From an uncultured Pseudomonas sp. (GTDB lineage: Bacteria; Pseudomonadota; Gammaproteobacteria; Pseudomonadales; Pseudomonadaceae), in assembly GCF_943846705.1 (NCBI RefSeq), contig NZ_OX044366.1, forward strand, positions 2,604,001 through 2,668,000: DNA of 64,000 bases, read 5' to 3'. The position numbers were made by a program, and so were the translations under genes. Every line of letters starts with the position of its first letter. The first letter of the stretch is position 1. Under the pieces are notes generated by a model, which saw only the letters and a list, made by a program, of their open reading frames with translations, did no database searches and had not been told where the DNA came from. Shown one piece after another: positions 1 through 7,814 of this stretch.

Positions 1-860
1 TCGAGGCGGGCGAGGGCGAGGATTTCACTGATCAGCGCTTCCAGGCGGTCGCACTCTTGGCTCAGGCGCGGCCAATACTTTTCTTGCTCAAGATCATCCG
101 CACGTTCGGTCAGCGCCAACGCGATACGCAGCCGCGCCAGTGGTGAGCGCAGCTCGTGGGAGACGTCGCGCAGCAGTTGGCGTTGACTGCTGATCAAGCC
201 TTGCACGCGCTCACCCATACGGTTGAAGTCAGCGGCCAGTACGCCGAGCTCATCCCGTCGCTCGGCCAGTTTGGCCAGGCTGTTCTGTTGATAAGCCGTT
301 TGTCCCAGGTCGTGCACGGCGCCGCGCAGGCGATTCAGCGGGCGGGTGATGGAGAGGGTTAGCCACAGGCTAAACAGCGTCAGTACCAGCATGGCAATCG
401 CCAGCGCACTGAGTGGCCAGAGCAAGCTGTCGCGATGCCAGGCGGCGACTTCGGGGTTCGGGATGCGGTAGATAAACAGGTAGGCTTCGCCGCTGTTCGG
501 GCTGGTGTAGTCGACGCTTAAGCGGCGCCAAGGTAGGTGCTTTTGATTGCGGTGGCGAGCTTCAAAAGCTGCCGCGCGGGGCGGGAAGGTGCCTTTGATC
601 ACCGGCTGGCCACTGTTATCCAGCACCTGCACGTCAATGCGGAACCTGCGTTTGCGTTGCTCCAGCAGTGCTTGGGCCGCTTGCGGGCCTTGTGTTTCGT
701 AGCGTTGCGTCCATGTTTCGGCGAGGTCACCCATGCCGGGGTGCTGGCTGAGCAGCCAGGCGTCCTGGTTGAGCATGCGCCCAAGCAGTATGGACAGCCC
801 GGCAACCAGCGCGATAGCCAGCCAGAAGCTGGCAAAGATGCGCCAAAACAGTGACCGCAC
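1..860 (-). CDS. Two-component sensor histidine kinase, CpxA-like (C-terminus beyond window)
   Basis: This is the first 286 residues of an inner-membrane sensor kinase whose ATP-binding half lies outside the window. One membrane segment sits at about residues 7-27 and a second at about 147-169. Between them is a periplasmic sensor region of roughly 120 residues. A HAMP linker follows (about 170-220) and then the H-box DVSHELRSPLARLRIAL with the phospho-accepting His at 235. The GTG start at 860 has AAGGA seven bases upstream. It lies 75 bases after the CpxP-like gene and downstream of a CpxR-like regulator on the same strand, matching the regulator / LTxxQ protein / kinase order I recall for the P. 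aeruginosa Cpx-type locus. The role in envelope stress is inferred from family and neighbours. Confidence 0.85.
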   Translation of the reverse strand, partial: MRSLFWRIFASFWLAIALVAGLSILLGRMLNQDAWLLSQHPGMGDLAETWTQRYETQGPQAAQALLEQRKRRFRIDVQVLDNSGQPVIKGTFPPRAAAFEARHRNQKHLPWRRLSVDYTSPNSGEAYLFIYRIPNPEVAAWHRDSLLWPLSALAIAMLVLTLFSLWLTLSITRPLNRLRGAVHDLGQTAYQQNSLAKLAERRDELGVLAADFNRMGERVQGLISSQRQLLRDVSHELRSPLARLRIALALTERADDLEQEKYWPRLSQECDRLEALISEILALARL

Positions 861-935
861 GGTGATTCCTTCTAATGGGGATGGCTACGCCCGTCAGGCC
901 TAGCAGCGTGACGGGCGTATAACGCTTAGGTTGCC

Positions 936-1343
936 TTAGTTCTTCTTGGCCTGCTCGGCCTGCCAGGCTTTGAATTGCATGTGCTCGGCGCGACGTTCCT
1001 GCATTTTTTTCTGGTGCTCGTCGAAGGCTTGCTGTTGCTCAGGGTTTAACAAGGCGCGGATGGCGCTGTGTTGTTTGTCCTTGGCCGCTTTTAATTCGTC
1101 CCGCATGGCTTTCTGTTCAGCGGCTGGAAGTTTCTCCAGGTAGCGCTGGGTGATCGCATGGCGGCTTTTCATCTGCTCGCCCATGAGTTTACGGACTTCG
1201 CGGTGCTGCTGTTTGCTCAGGTCGAGTTCTTTGAACATGCGGGAGCCGTGCTCGCCGCCATGCCGTGGGCCGTCTTCGGGCATGGCCATGGCCAGGGTTG
1301 GCAGGGTCATGGCGAGCAGTACTGCGGTCAGGGTCTTGCGCAT
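936..1343 (-). CDS. CpxP/Spy-family periplasmic LTxxQ-motif protein
   Basis: A 135-residue secreted protein with a clear signal peptide (MRKTLTAVLLAMTLPTLAMA). The mature part is highly charged and helical. It carries two diverged LTxxQ-type segments, LDLSKQQHREVRKLM near residue 40 and LNPEQQQAFDEH near residue 100, the mark of the Spy/CpxP family of periplasmic chaperones and kinase inhibitors. The start at 1343 is chosen because AAGGAG lies eight bases upstream and the signal peptide begins there; the reading frame is open further upstream but without a signal sequence. It sits between a CpxR-like regulator and the CpxA-like kinase, so a feedback role as in the E. coli Cpx system is likely but inferred. 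Confidence 0.85.
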   Translation of the reverse strand: MRKTLTAVLLAMTLPTLAMAMPEDGPRHGGEHGSRMFKELDLSKQQHREVRKLMGEQMKSRHAITQRYLEKLPAAEQKAMRDELKAAKDKQHSAIRALLNPEQQQAFDEHQKKMQERRAEHMQFKAWQAEQAKKN

Positions 1344-1674
1344 GGTGTGTCTCCTTGTCTGAAACCGGTCGATACCGGATGAGCTCAGTCTAGGGCGAGC
1401 AAGGTCAGGGGCGGTCAGGGCAAGGTAAAGCTTAGGTAAAGGGCGCGGCTGAATGGATTGACTTAGAGCCTGTGTAAAACCTTGCGAGCCGGAGTTGTAC
1501 AAGGCGCTACGTTAGTAACAGCCTTCGGCTGGTCAAAACGGCGAGGAAGCGGAGTTAACGGTTGTAAATGAGCATTGCTCGTTTCACTCGCCCTTTGGAT
1601 CGCGCTAAGGCGTGTTAGCCGCAAGCCGCTTGCCGAGCCGGCTTTTAACGCAGCAGGGCCGACGCGCAGTAGGT
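1344..1674. repeat. Gene-free spacer with probable intergenic repeat element
   Basis: There are 331 bases between the CpxP-like gene and the regulator gene stop, with no convincing gene. From about 1465 the sequence begins with AGAGCCTGTGTAAAAC, then runs of alternating codon-like text reaching the regulator stop. This style of sequence is familiar to me as an unannotated repeat scattered in Pseudomonas genomes, possibly an insertion-element remnant, but I cannot count copies here. The promoter of the CpxP-like gene should lie near 1350-1450. Confidence 0.3.
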
Positions 1675-2352
1675 TTAAACGCTGTAGTAGTAGCCGCGAC
1701 TCCGCAGAGCCAGGATGCGCTGGCGGCCATCGGCATGCGGGCCGAGTTTTTTGCGCAGGTTGCTGACGTGCATGTCCAGGCTGCGGTCATACAGGGTCAG
1801 TTTGCGGCCGAGGGCCAGTTGCGCCAGTTCTTGCTTATCCACCGGTTCGCCTGGCTGTTGCAGCAGGGCTTCGAGGATGCGGCTTTCCGAGAGTGTCAGC
1901 GTGACCTCCTGTTCGCCCAGGGTTACGCTGCCGCGGGCCTGACTGTAGTGCAAATCACCAAGGTCGAGCGGGCTGTTGGGCGTGGCCGGTAGGCTGCGCC
2001 GCAATACCGCGCGCAAGCGTGCGGTGAGCTCGCGCGGATCGCAGGGCTTGGCCAGGTAATCGTCCGCGCCCAATTCCAGACCGAGGATCCGGTCCAGCGG
2101 TTCGCCACGGGCCGAGAGCATCAGCACCGGCAGTTCCGGGTGGTCGCTGCGCAACTGCTTGAGCAGCTCCAGACCACTGCCGTCGGGCAGCATCACATCC
2201 AGCACCACCGCATCCGGGCTGTGCGTGGCGAGGGCGTTACGGGCGCTGCTGCCGTCATGGCAGGCACTGACCCGAAAGCCTTCCTGGGTCAGCCAGCTGG
2301 TCAGCAGTTCGCAGAGTTCGACATCGTCGTCGATTAACAGCAGATCATTCAT
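1675..2352 (-). CDS. cpxR: OmpR-family response regulator, CpxR-like
   Basis: A 225-residue DNA-binding response regulator. The receiver domain has the acidic cluster DDD at 8-10, the phospho-accepting Asp at 52 (VLDVMLPDGSG), Ser80 and Lys102 (GADDYLAKP). The C-terminal winged helix ends in HVSNLRKKLG and SRGYYY, typical of the OmpR class. The stretch LGRKLTLYDRSLDMH closely follows E. coli CpxR. It starts three bases after the stop of the small coiled-coil gene, so the two are probably cotranscribed. The stop codon lies at the border of the repeat-like spacer. The exact CpxR name is less certain than the family. Confidence 0.85.
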   Translation of the reverse strand: MNDLLLIDDDVELCELLTSWLTQEGFRVSACHDGSSARNALATHSPDAVVLDVMLPDGSGLELLKQLRSDHPELPVLMLSARGEPLDRILGLELGADDYLAKPCDPRELTARLRAVLRRSLPATPNSPLDLGDLHYSQARGSVTLGEQEVTLTLSESRILEALLQQPGEPVDKQELAQLALGRKLTLYDRSLDMHVSNLRKKLGPHADGRQRILALRSRGYYYSV

Positions 2353-2355
2353 GGC

Positions 2356-2754
2356 TCAGTTGAGCCATTCACGGCGTGAGCCACGACCACGGCGCAGTAA
2401 GGCGCCGATCAGCACGCCGAGCAAGCCAGCCCCGGCGCCTGTGGCGAACCACATCTGCTGTTCGCTGATCAGTGGATGTGGGGTGCTGGTTTGGGCTTTT
2501 TTCAGCGCCAGCTTGAGGCGTTGGTTGTCCTGGCGCAGGCGCTGCAGTTGCGCTGTTTCGCGCTCGTTGCTGGCGTGTTGCAGTTGCGCGCCGAGCGCCT
2601 CGCGCTGTTCTTCACTGAGCGCCAGGCGCTGCTCAAGGTCGTCGATTTGCGCCTGCGGCGAGGCGGCTTCTGCCAAGGGTGGTGGGCTTTCTTCGGCGTG
2701 GACGACGGCCGGCAAGCACAGAGTCAAGAGCAGCAACAGCGGGCCTGAGCGCAT
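2356..2754 (-). CDS. Small exported coiled-coil protein with C-terminal membrane anchor
   Basis: A 132-residue protein with an N-terminal signal sequence (LLLLLTLCLPAVVHAEE). A Gln/Glu/Leu-rich coiled coil follows at about 35-90, then one membrane helix near 103-121 (FATGAGAGLLGVLIGALL) and a short basic tail. The layout (signal, coiled coil, anchor) resembles the C-terminal part of the TIGR04211/YgiM-type SH3 proteins but there is no SH3 domain. It is the first gene of the minus-strand unit leading to the CpxR-like regulator, which suggests a link to envelope sensing; function unknown. Confidence 0.7.
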   Translation of the reverse strand: MRSGPLLLLLTLCLPAVVHAEESPPPLAEAASPQAQIDDLEQRLALSEEQREALGAQLQHASNERETAQLQRLRQDNQRLKLALKKAQTSTPHPLISEQQMWFATGAGAGLLGVLIGALLRRGRGSRREWLN

Positions 2755-2802
2755 TGGAACTCCTATCGTTGTAATTATTGTTTGCTTAATGAAGGGTTCG
2801 GA

Positions 2803-3102
2803 TTAAGGCAAGACCAGCTTGAAAGGTTTTACCAGCACCGAGGCATACACCCCAGCAGCGCGGTAGGGGTCGGCTTCGGCCCATTGTTGCGCGGCGCTCA
2901 GCGATTCGAACTCCGCGACGACCAGGCTGCCGGTAAACCCTGCTGGGCCTGGGTCATTGCTGTCGACCGCAGGGTGTGGGCCAGCGAGGATCAAGCGGCC
3001 TTCAGTCTTCAATTGCTCCAGGCGCGCCAGATGCGCTGGGCGTGCATTCAGGCGGTTTTCCAGGGAGTTTTCCACATCGGTGGCAATGATGGCGTAGAGC
3101 AT
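2803..3102 (-). CDS. yciI: YciI family protein
   Basis: A 99-residue protein of the YciI-like (dimeric alpha/beta barrel) family, with the start MLYAIIATD, the conserved RPAHLARLEQL segment with His24, and the ending VLVKPFKLVLP. AAGGA lies five bases before the ATG. It is transcribed away from the PHP gene and is commonly found near it, as in E. coli (yciI, yciV/rnm, yciO neighbourhood). No precise substrate is known to me for this subgroup. Confidence 0.85.
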   Translation of the reverse strand: MLYAIIATDVENSLENRLNARPAHLARLEQLKTEGRLILAGPHPAVDSNDPGPAGFTGSLVVAEFESLSAAQQWAEADPYRAAGVYASVLVKPFKLVLP

Positions 3103-3254
3103 CTTGATCCTTAATATGAGTCGTTAGCGGTGGCTGCAGCGGTTGGAGAAGAGCAGCCTGTTTAGACAAAGTCGAGGAAATAGTGGCGCAAGCCAGCAAG
3201 AATCCACATCTGCCGGCATAATAACAAACATAAATGACTCGGAAAGCGCCCCTT

Positions 3255-4118
3255 ATGGAAGTTGATTTACATTGCCATAGCACCGCATCAGACGGCGCGC
3301 TTGCGCCGGCTGTAGTGGTGGCGCGGGCGTTTGAGCGCGGGGTGCGGATGCTGGCACTGACCGATCACGACACCCTTGATGGCCTCGATGAAGCTGGCGC
3401 GGCTGCGCAGGCGCTGGGCATGCAGTTGGTCAATGGTATCGAGCTTTCCTGTCTCTGGGGCGGTGCGACCATTCATGTGTTGGGCTATGCCTTTAACCGT
3501 GAGGAGCCGGTTTTGCTGCAGGCGATTGCCGAGTTGCATGAGGGCCGCTGGTTGCGTGCCGCTGAAATCGCCAAGCGCTTGGATGCCAAAGGCATGCCGG
3601 GTGCGCTGGAAGGGGCGCGGGCTATTCAGCAGGAGTTGGGCGATAGCGGTAATGCCCCGGCGCGCCCGCATTTCGCCGATTTTCTGGTGCGTGGCGGTTA
3701 TGTGAAGGATCGTGCCGAAGCGTTCCGTAAGTGGCTGGGGTCGGGCAAGCTTGGGGACGTCAAGCAGCATTGGCCGGAGCTGGCCCAAACAGTCGATACC
3801 TTGCGCCGCGCTGGCGCCTGGGTCAGCCTGGCGCATCCGTGGCAGTACGACTTTACTCGCAGTAAGCGCCGCAAGTTGATCGCCGACTTTGTCGGTGCCG
3901 GCGGGCATTCGTTGGAGGTGGTCAACGGTATGCAACCGGCCGATCAGGTGGGCAGCCTGGCGATTCTGGCGCGAGAGTTCGGCATGTTTGTCACTGCCGG
4001 CAGTGATTTCCATGCGCCAGGCCAGTGGTCTGAGTTGGGTGTTTATCGCCCAGTTCCCGAGGATCTACCGCCCCTGTGGGCACGGTTTAAACATGTCCAG
4101 CAGCCAGCTGCAATATGA
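3255..4118 (+). CDS. rnm: PHP-domain 5'-3' exoribonuclease / 3',5'-nucleotide phosphatase (RNase AM, YciV/TrpH)
   Basis: A 287-residue metal-dependent phosphoesterase of the PHP family. Metal ligands are visible in the expected order: DLHCHS (H6, H8), TDHDT (D37, H38), GIEL (E63), RPH (H139), LAHPW (H194) and GSDFH (D251, H253). The E. coli homologue trims RNA 5' ends and hydrolyses 3',5'-bisphosphates. I choose ATG 3255 because GGAAAG lies upstream and the PHP fold begins at once; an ATG at 3234 has no ribosome site. It is followed 13 bases later by yciO, the same order as in E. coli. Confidence 0.85.
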   Translation: MEVDLHCHSTASDGALAPAVVVARAFERGVRMLALTDHDTLDGLDEAGAAAQALGMQLVNGIELSCLWGGATIHVLGYAFNREEPVLLQAIAELHEGRWLRAAEIAKRLDAKGMPGALEGARAIQQELGDSGNAPARPHFADFLVRGGYVKDRAEAFRKWLGSGKLGDVKQHWPELAQTVDTLRRAGAWVSLAHPWQYDFTRSKRRKLIADFVGAGGHSLEVVNGMQPADQVGSLAILAREFGMFVTAGSDFHAPGQWSELGVYRPVPEDLPPLWARFKHVQQPAAI

Positions 4119-4131
4119 TCAGGATTCGACT

Positions 4132-4761
4132 GTGAGCCAATTCTTCCAGATTCATCCGGAAAACCCACAAGCGCGCCTGATCAAGCAGGCGGTGGAAATT
4201 ATCCGCAGCGGCGGGGTTGTCATCTATCCAACCGACTCTTCTTATGCGGTGGGTTGCCATATTGGTGACAAGACGGCGATTGAGCGCATCCGCCGCATGC
4301 GCCAATTAGACGACAAGCACAACTTCACCTTGGTATGCCGTGATCTGTCCGAGCTCAGCACCTTTGCCAAGGTGGATACCGCCGCGTTCCGTCTGCTCAA
4401 GGCCCATACCCCTGGGCCTTACACCTTTATTCTCAACGCCACCCGCGAAGTGCCGCGCATGTTGCTGCACGCCAAGCGCCGCACCATTGGCCTGCGCGTG
4501 CCCAGCCATCCCATCGCCATGGCCCTGCTGGAAGAGCTCAACGAGCCACTGATGAGCGTCAGCTTGATCATGCCGGGTGAAACATTGCCGATGAGCGACC
4601 CATACGAAATGCGGCAAATCCTTGAGCATCAAGTTGATTTGATCATTGATGGCGGTTTCGGTGGGCTGGAGGCTTCCACCGTGGTCAGCCTGCTCGAGGA
4701 CGAGCCGGAAGTGTTTCGCGTAGGCTGCGGTGATCCGTCGCCTTTTACGGATGATCTTTGA
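4132..4761 (+). CDS. yciO: YciO/YrdC/Sua5-family protein
   Basis: A 209-residue protein of the YrdC-like fold (dsRNA-binding, related to threonylcarbamoyl-AMP synthases). It begins SQFFQIHPENPQ, almost as E. coli YciO does, then GGVVIYPTDSSYAVGC and HNFTLVCRDLSELS. The GTG at 4132 is chosen because its first residues match YciO and AGGA lies about eight bases upstream; an in-frame ATG at 4093 would overlap the preceding gene. YciO itself is not the main t6A enzyme in E. coli, so the activity here is uncertain. Confidence 0.85.
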   Translation: MSQFFQIHPENPQARLIKQAVEIIRSGGVVIYPTDSSYAVGCHIGDKTAIERIRRMRQLDDKHNFTLVCRDLSELSTFAKVDTAAFRLLKAHTPGPYTFILNATREVPRMLLHAKRRTIGLRVPSHPIAMALLEELNEPLMSVSLIMPGETLPMSDPYEMRQILEHQVDLIIDGGFGGLEASTVVSLLEDEPEVFRVGCGDPSPFTDDL

Positions 4762-4809
4762 GTCTGGCTCTATATAATCGAGCTCCTTTGTCATTACAGG
4801 TAACCCGTT

Positions 4810-6024
4810 TTGAGTCTTGCTGACGCCGAACGCCGTGTGTTCTCGGGCATGCGCCCGAGTGGTCTGTTGCACCTGGGGCATTACCAGGGGGTGCTGAAGA
4901 ATTGGGTGAAGCTGCAGCACACCTATGAGTGCTTCTTCTGCATTGTTGATCTGCACGCGCTGACGACTGACTACGATGATGTCGGCCCCTTGTCTCAGCG
5001 GGTCATGGACATGGCGGTGGACTGGTTGGCTGCAGGTGTCAGCCCCAGTTCGGCGACGCTGTTTGTGCAGTCACAAGTCCCTGAGCACGCCGAATTAAAC
5101 CTGCTGCTGTCGATGATCTGCCCGCTCAGCTGGCTGGAGCGGGTGCCGTCCTATAAAGAGCAGCAGGAGCAGCTGCACGGCAAGGACCTCAGCACCTTCG
5201 GTTTTCTTGGTTACCCCTTACTGCAGGCGGCCGACATTCTCTTGTACCGCGCCGGCATCGTGCCGGTGGGCAGTGATCAGCTGGCGCATATCGAGTTCGC
5301 CCGTGATGTAGCAAGGCGCTTCAACCATTTGTATGGCCGCGAGCCAGGCTTTGAAGAAAAGGCCGAAGCGGCGATTATCAAACTGGGTAAAAAGACCGCC
5401 AAGCTCTACAACAGCTTGCGCAAGGCCTACCAGGAGCAAGGTGATGGCGAGGCGCTGGAAACCGCCCGCGCCCTGCTCAAAGAGCAGCAAAGCATCACCC
5501 TGGGTGATAAAGAGCGCCTGTATGGCTACCTGGAGGGGGGCGGCAAAATTCTCCTGATAGAACCGCAAGCCCTGTTGGGTGAGTCGCCCAAGTTGCTCGG
5601 GCTTGATGGCGGCAAAATGTCCAAGTCCAACAACAACGCGATCTTCCTGCGCGACAGCGCGCCGGCGATTGAAGAAAAGATCCGCCGTATGCCCACGGAT
5701 CCGGCGCGGGTGCACCGGGATGACCCGGGCAACCCGGCCAATTGTCCGGTGTGGTCGTTGCATCAAGCGTATTCCAGCAGCCAGACCTGCGAGTGGGTGC
5801 AGCAAGGCTGCCGCAGCGCCGGCATTGGCTGCCTGGAGTGCAAGGGGCCGCTGATCGAGGCTGTGCAGCTAGAACTGCAGCCTTTGCAGACGCGTGCTGG
5901 CGATTATCAGGACAGCCCTGATTTGGTCCGGCAGATTCTCGCCGATGGCGCCGAGCGCGCACGTTCCGAAGCACGTGAAACCCTTAGCGAAGTGCGTCTT
6001 GCCCTTGGCCTGAATTACCGCTGA
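4810..6024 (+). CDS. trpS: Tryptophan--tRNA ligase
   Basis: Charges tRNA-Trp with tryptophan (class I synthetase). The HIGH motif appears as HLGH at 21-24 after SGMRPSGLL, and KMSKS is at 269-273. The 404-residue length exceeds the usual ~330 because of an extra segment at about 190-262 between the Rossmann core and KMSKS (from KLGKKTAKLY to LLGESPKL), a form also seen in beta- and some gammaproteobacteria. The start is a TTG at 4810 with ACAGG upstream; the next ATG (residue 14) would cut into the first conserved strand. It precedes scpA by 20 bases. Confidence 0.9.
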   Translation: MSLADAERRVFSGMRPSGLLHLGHYQGVLKNWVKLQHTYECFFCIVDLHALTTDYDDVGPLSQRVMDMAVDWLAAGVSPSSATLFVQSQVPEHAELNLLLSMICPLSWLERVPSYKEQQEQLHGKDLSTFGFLGYPLLQAADILLYRAGIVPVGSDQLAHIEFARDVARRFNHLYGREPGFEEKAEAAIIKLGKKTAKLYNSLRKAYQEQGDGEALETARALLKEQQSITLGDKERLYGYLEGGGKILLIEPQALLGESPKLLGLDGGKMSKSNNNAIFLRDSAPAIEEKIRRMPTDPARVHRDDPGNPANCPVWSLHQAYSSSQTCEWVQQGCRSAGIGCLECKGPLIEAVQLELQPLQTRAGDYQDSPDLVRQILADGAERARSEARETLSEVRLALGLNYR

Positions 6025-6044
6025 ACCTACTGTCGAGAGTGACC

Positions 6045-6872
6045 ATGTCCAGCGCGCCGCCCGAGGAACACCCCGATAGCCAGGCCAATGCCCAGCAGGA
6101 GCTGCCATTTGCCTTGGTGTATGGCCAGGCGGTCACCGAAATGCCGCTGGACCTGTATATCCCGCCGGATGCCTTGGAAGTGTTTCTCGAAGCCTTCGAA
6201 GGCCCGCTGGATCTGCTGCTGTACCTGATTCGTAAGCAGAATATCGATGTGCTGGACATCCCGGTGGCGGAAATTACCCGCCAGTACATGGGCTATGTCG
6301 AGCTGATGCAGTCGGTACGCCTGGAGTTGGCTGCCGAGTACTTGGTGATGGCCGCCATGCTCGCCGAGATCAAGTCACGCATGCTGTTGCCGCGCTCCAG
6401 CGAGGTTGAGACCGAAGAAGACGACCCGCGTGCCGAGCTGATCCGTCGCTTGCAAGAGTACGAGCGTTACAAAGCGGCGGCGGAAGGTATCGACGGGCTC
6501 AGCCGGGTCGGTCGAGACCTCACCGTGCCGCGTCTGGATGCCCCGGAAGCGCGGGCCCGCAAGCTGTTGCCGGATGTCAGCCTGGAAGAGGTGCTGTTGT
6601 CGATGGCCGAGGTCTTGCGCCGCGCCGACATGTTTGAGAACCACCAGGTGACGCGTGAGGCCCTGTCGACCCGCGAGCGCATGAGTGAGGTGCTTGAGCG
6701 CCTCAAAGGCGGCGCTTTCGTACCCTTTGTCAGCCTGTTTAGCGCTGAAGAAGGCAAGCTCGGGGTGGTGGTGACCTTTATGGCGGTGCTGGAGTTGATC
6801 AAGGAATCCTTGGTCGAGCTGGTGCAAAACGAGGCTTTCGGGCCCATCCATGTGCGTGCGCGGGCTGAATAA
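6045..6872 (+). CDS. scpA: Segregation and condensation protein A
   Basis: The kleisin subunit of the SMC-ScpAB complex, which compacts and helps separate chromosomes. The hallmark FEGPLDLLLYLIRKQNIDVL lies near residues 47-66, followed by the helical N-terminal SMC-binding domain. The protein ends with a winged-helix region (GAFVPFVSLF, then VVVTFMAVLELIKE). The ATG at 6045 gives 275 residues; a GTG two codons upstream is possible. There is an N-terminal extension of about 40 residues before the core. scpB begins two bases after its stop, so both are made from one message. Confidence 0.9.
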   Translation: MSSAPPEEHPDSQANAQQELPFALVYGQAVTEMPLDLYIPPDALEVFLEAFEGPLDLLLYLIRKQNIDVLDIPVAEITRQYMGYVELMQSVRLELAAEYLVMAAMLAEIKSRMLLPRSSEVETEEDDPRAELIRRLQEYERYKAAAEGIDGLSRVGRDLTVPRLDAPEARARKLLPDVSLEEVLLSMAEVLRRADMFENHQVTREALSTRERMSEVLERLKGGAFVPFVSLFSAEEGKLGVVVTFMAVLELIKESLVELVQNEAFGPIHVRARAE

Positions 6873-6874
6873 GC

Positions 6875-7654
6875 ATGAACCTTAATGAACCTCGTGAGCT
6901 GGCCAGCCTGCTTGAAGCCTTTCTGCTGGCCTCCGGCAAGCCACAGTCGCTGGAGCGTTTGTTCGAGCTCTTTGAGGAGGCCGAGCGGCCGCAACCGGCG
7001 GTCTTCAAGAAGGCCCTGGTGCACTTGGGTAAATCCTGTGAGGGCCGGGCTTTTGAGTTGATCGAAGTCGCCTCCGGCTACCGCCTGCAAGTGCGTGAGA
7101 AGTACGCGCCCTGGGTCGGCCGGTTGTGGGAAGAGCGCCCGCAGCGCTACTCGCGCGCCATGCTCGAAACGCTGGCGTTAATTGCCTATCGGCAACCGAT
7201 TACTCGGGGCGAGATTGAAGATGTGCGTGGCGTGGCGGTCAACAGCCATATCGTCAAAACCCTGCTGGAGCGCGAGTGGATTCGTGTGGTCGGCTACCGC
7301 GATGTGCCGGGTAAGCCGGCGATGTTCGCCACCACCAAGGCTTTTCTCGATCACTTCAACCTGAAAAGCCTCGATGAGTTGCCGCCGTTGGCCGCCTTGC
7401 GTGAGTTGGAGCCTGAACCCGCGCTGGCGTTCGACGATGAGATGGAGGCACCGCCAAGCCTGCAGGCACGTGCTGATCTAGCATTGGCCGATGAGCCCGC
7501 AGAGCCCGCGGGCGAGGAGACCAGTTTCAGCAGCCTGCTGGCTGAACTCGACTCGATGGAGCAGGGGCTGAAAACCGATTTCGAGGACCTGCCAGAGCAG
7601 GACGATGAGCATGCAGATGCCGACGAGCCCTACGAAACCCTGAATAAAGAGTAG
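6875..7654 (+). CDS. scpB: Segregation and condensation protein B
   Basis: A 259-residue partner of ScpA with two winged-helix domains in the first ~170 residues (LASLLEAFLLASGKPQS at the start, ETLALIAYRQPITRGEIE and REWIRVVGYRDVPGKPA later). The last ~85 residues are acidic and low in complexity, as often seen in pseudomonads. Directly downstream of scpA and upstream of rluB, the widely conserved order. Confidence 0.9.
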   Translation: MNLNEPRELASLLEAFLLASGKPQSLERLFELFEEAERPQPAVFKKALVHLGKSCEGRAFELIEVASGYRLQVREKYAPWVGRLWEERPQRYSRAMLETLALIAYRQPITRGEIEDVRGVAVNSHIVKTLLEREWIRVVGYRDVPGKPAMFATTKAFLDHFNLKSLDELPPLAALRELEPEPALAFDDEMEAPPSLQARADLALADEPAEPAGEETSFSSLLAELDSMEQGLKTDFEDLPEQDDEHADADEPYETLNKE

Positions 7655-7814
7655 CGGCCTGGTCCTGGCTGACATCGGTCGGGGTAGGGCTGACGGTTGT
7701 TCGTCTGCTAGCTGGTCGCAACCCGTGCGTGAGCGCCGCGTTTCGCGTATGCTCCGCGACCCTTCGACGACTCGAGTCGTCCAATCACTAAAGAAAACAC
7801 CGGGAGGTGCCCAG

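Noticed and set aside
1575..1992. Plus-strand frames overlapping the CpxR-like gene end and spacer
   Set aside because: They run across the certain regulator gene and the repeat-like text; no ribosome sites.
4810..6024. TrpRS as a paralogue or non-functional copy because of its extra segment
   Set aside because: HIGH and KMSKS motifs and the core are intact, and this longer form is known in other proteobacteria.
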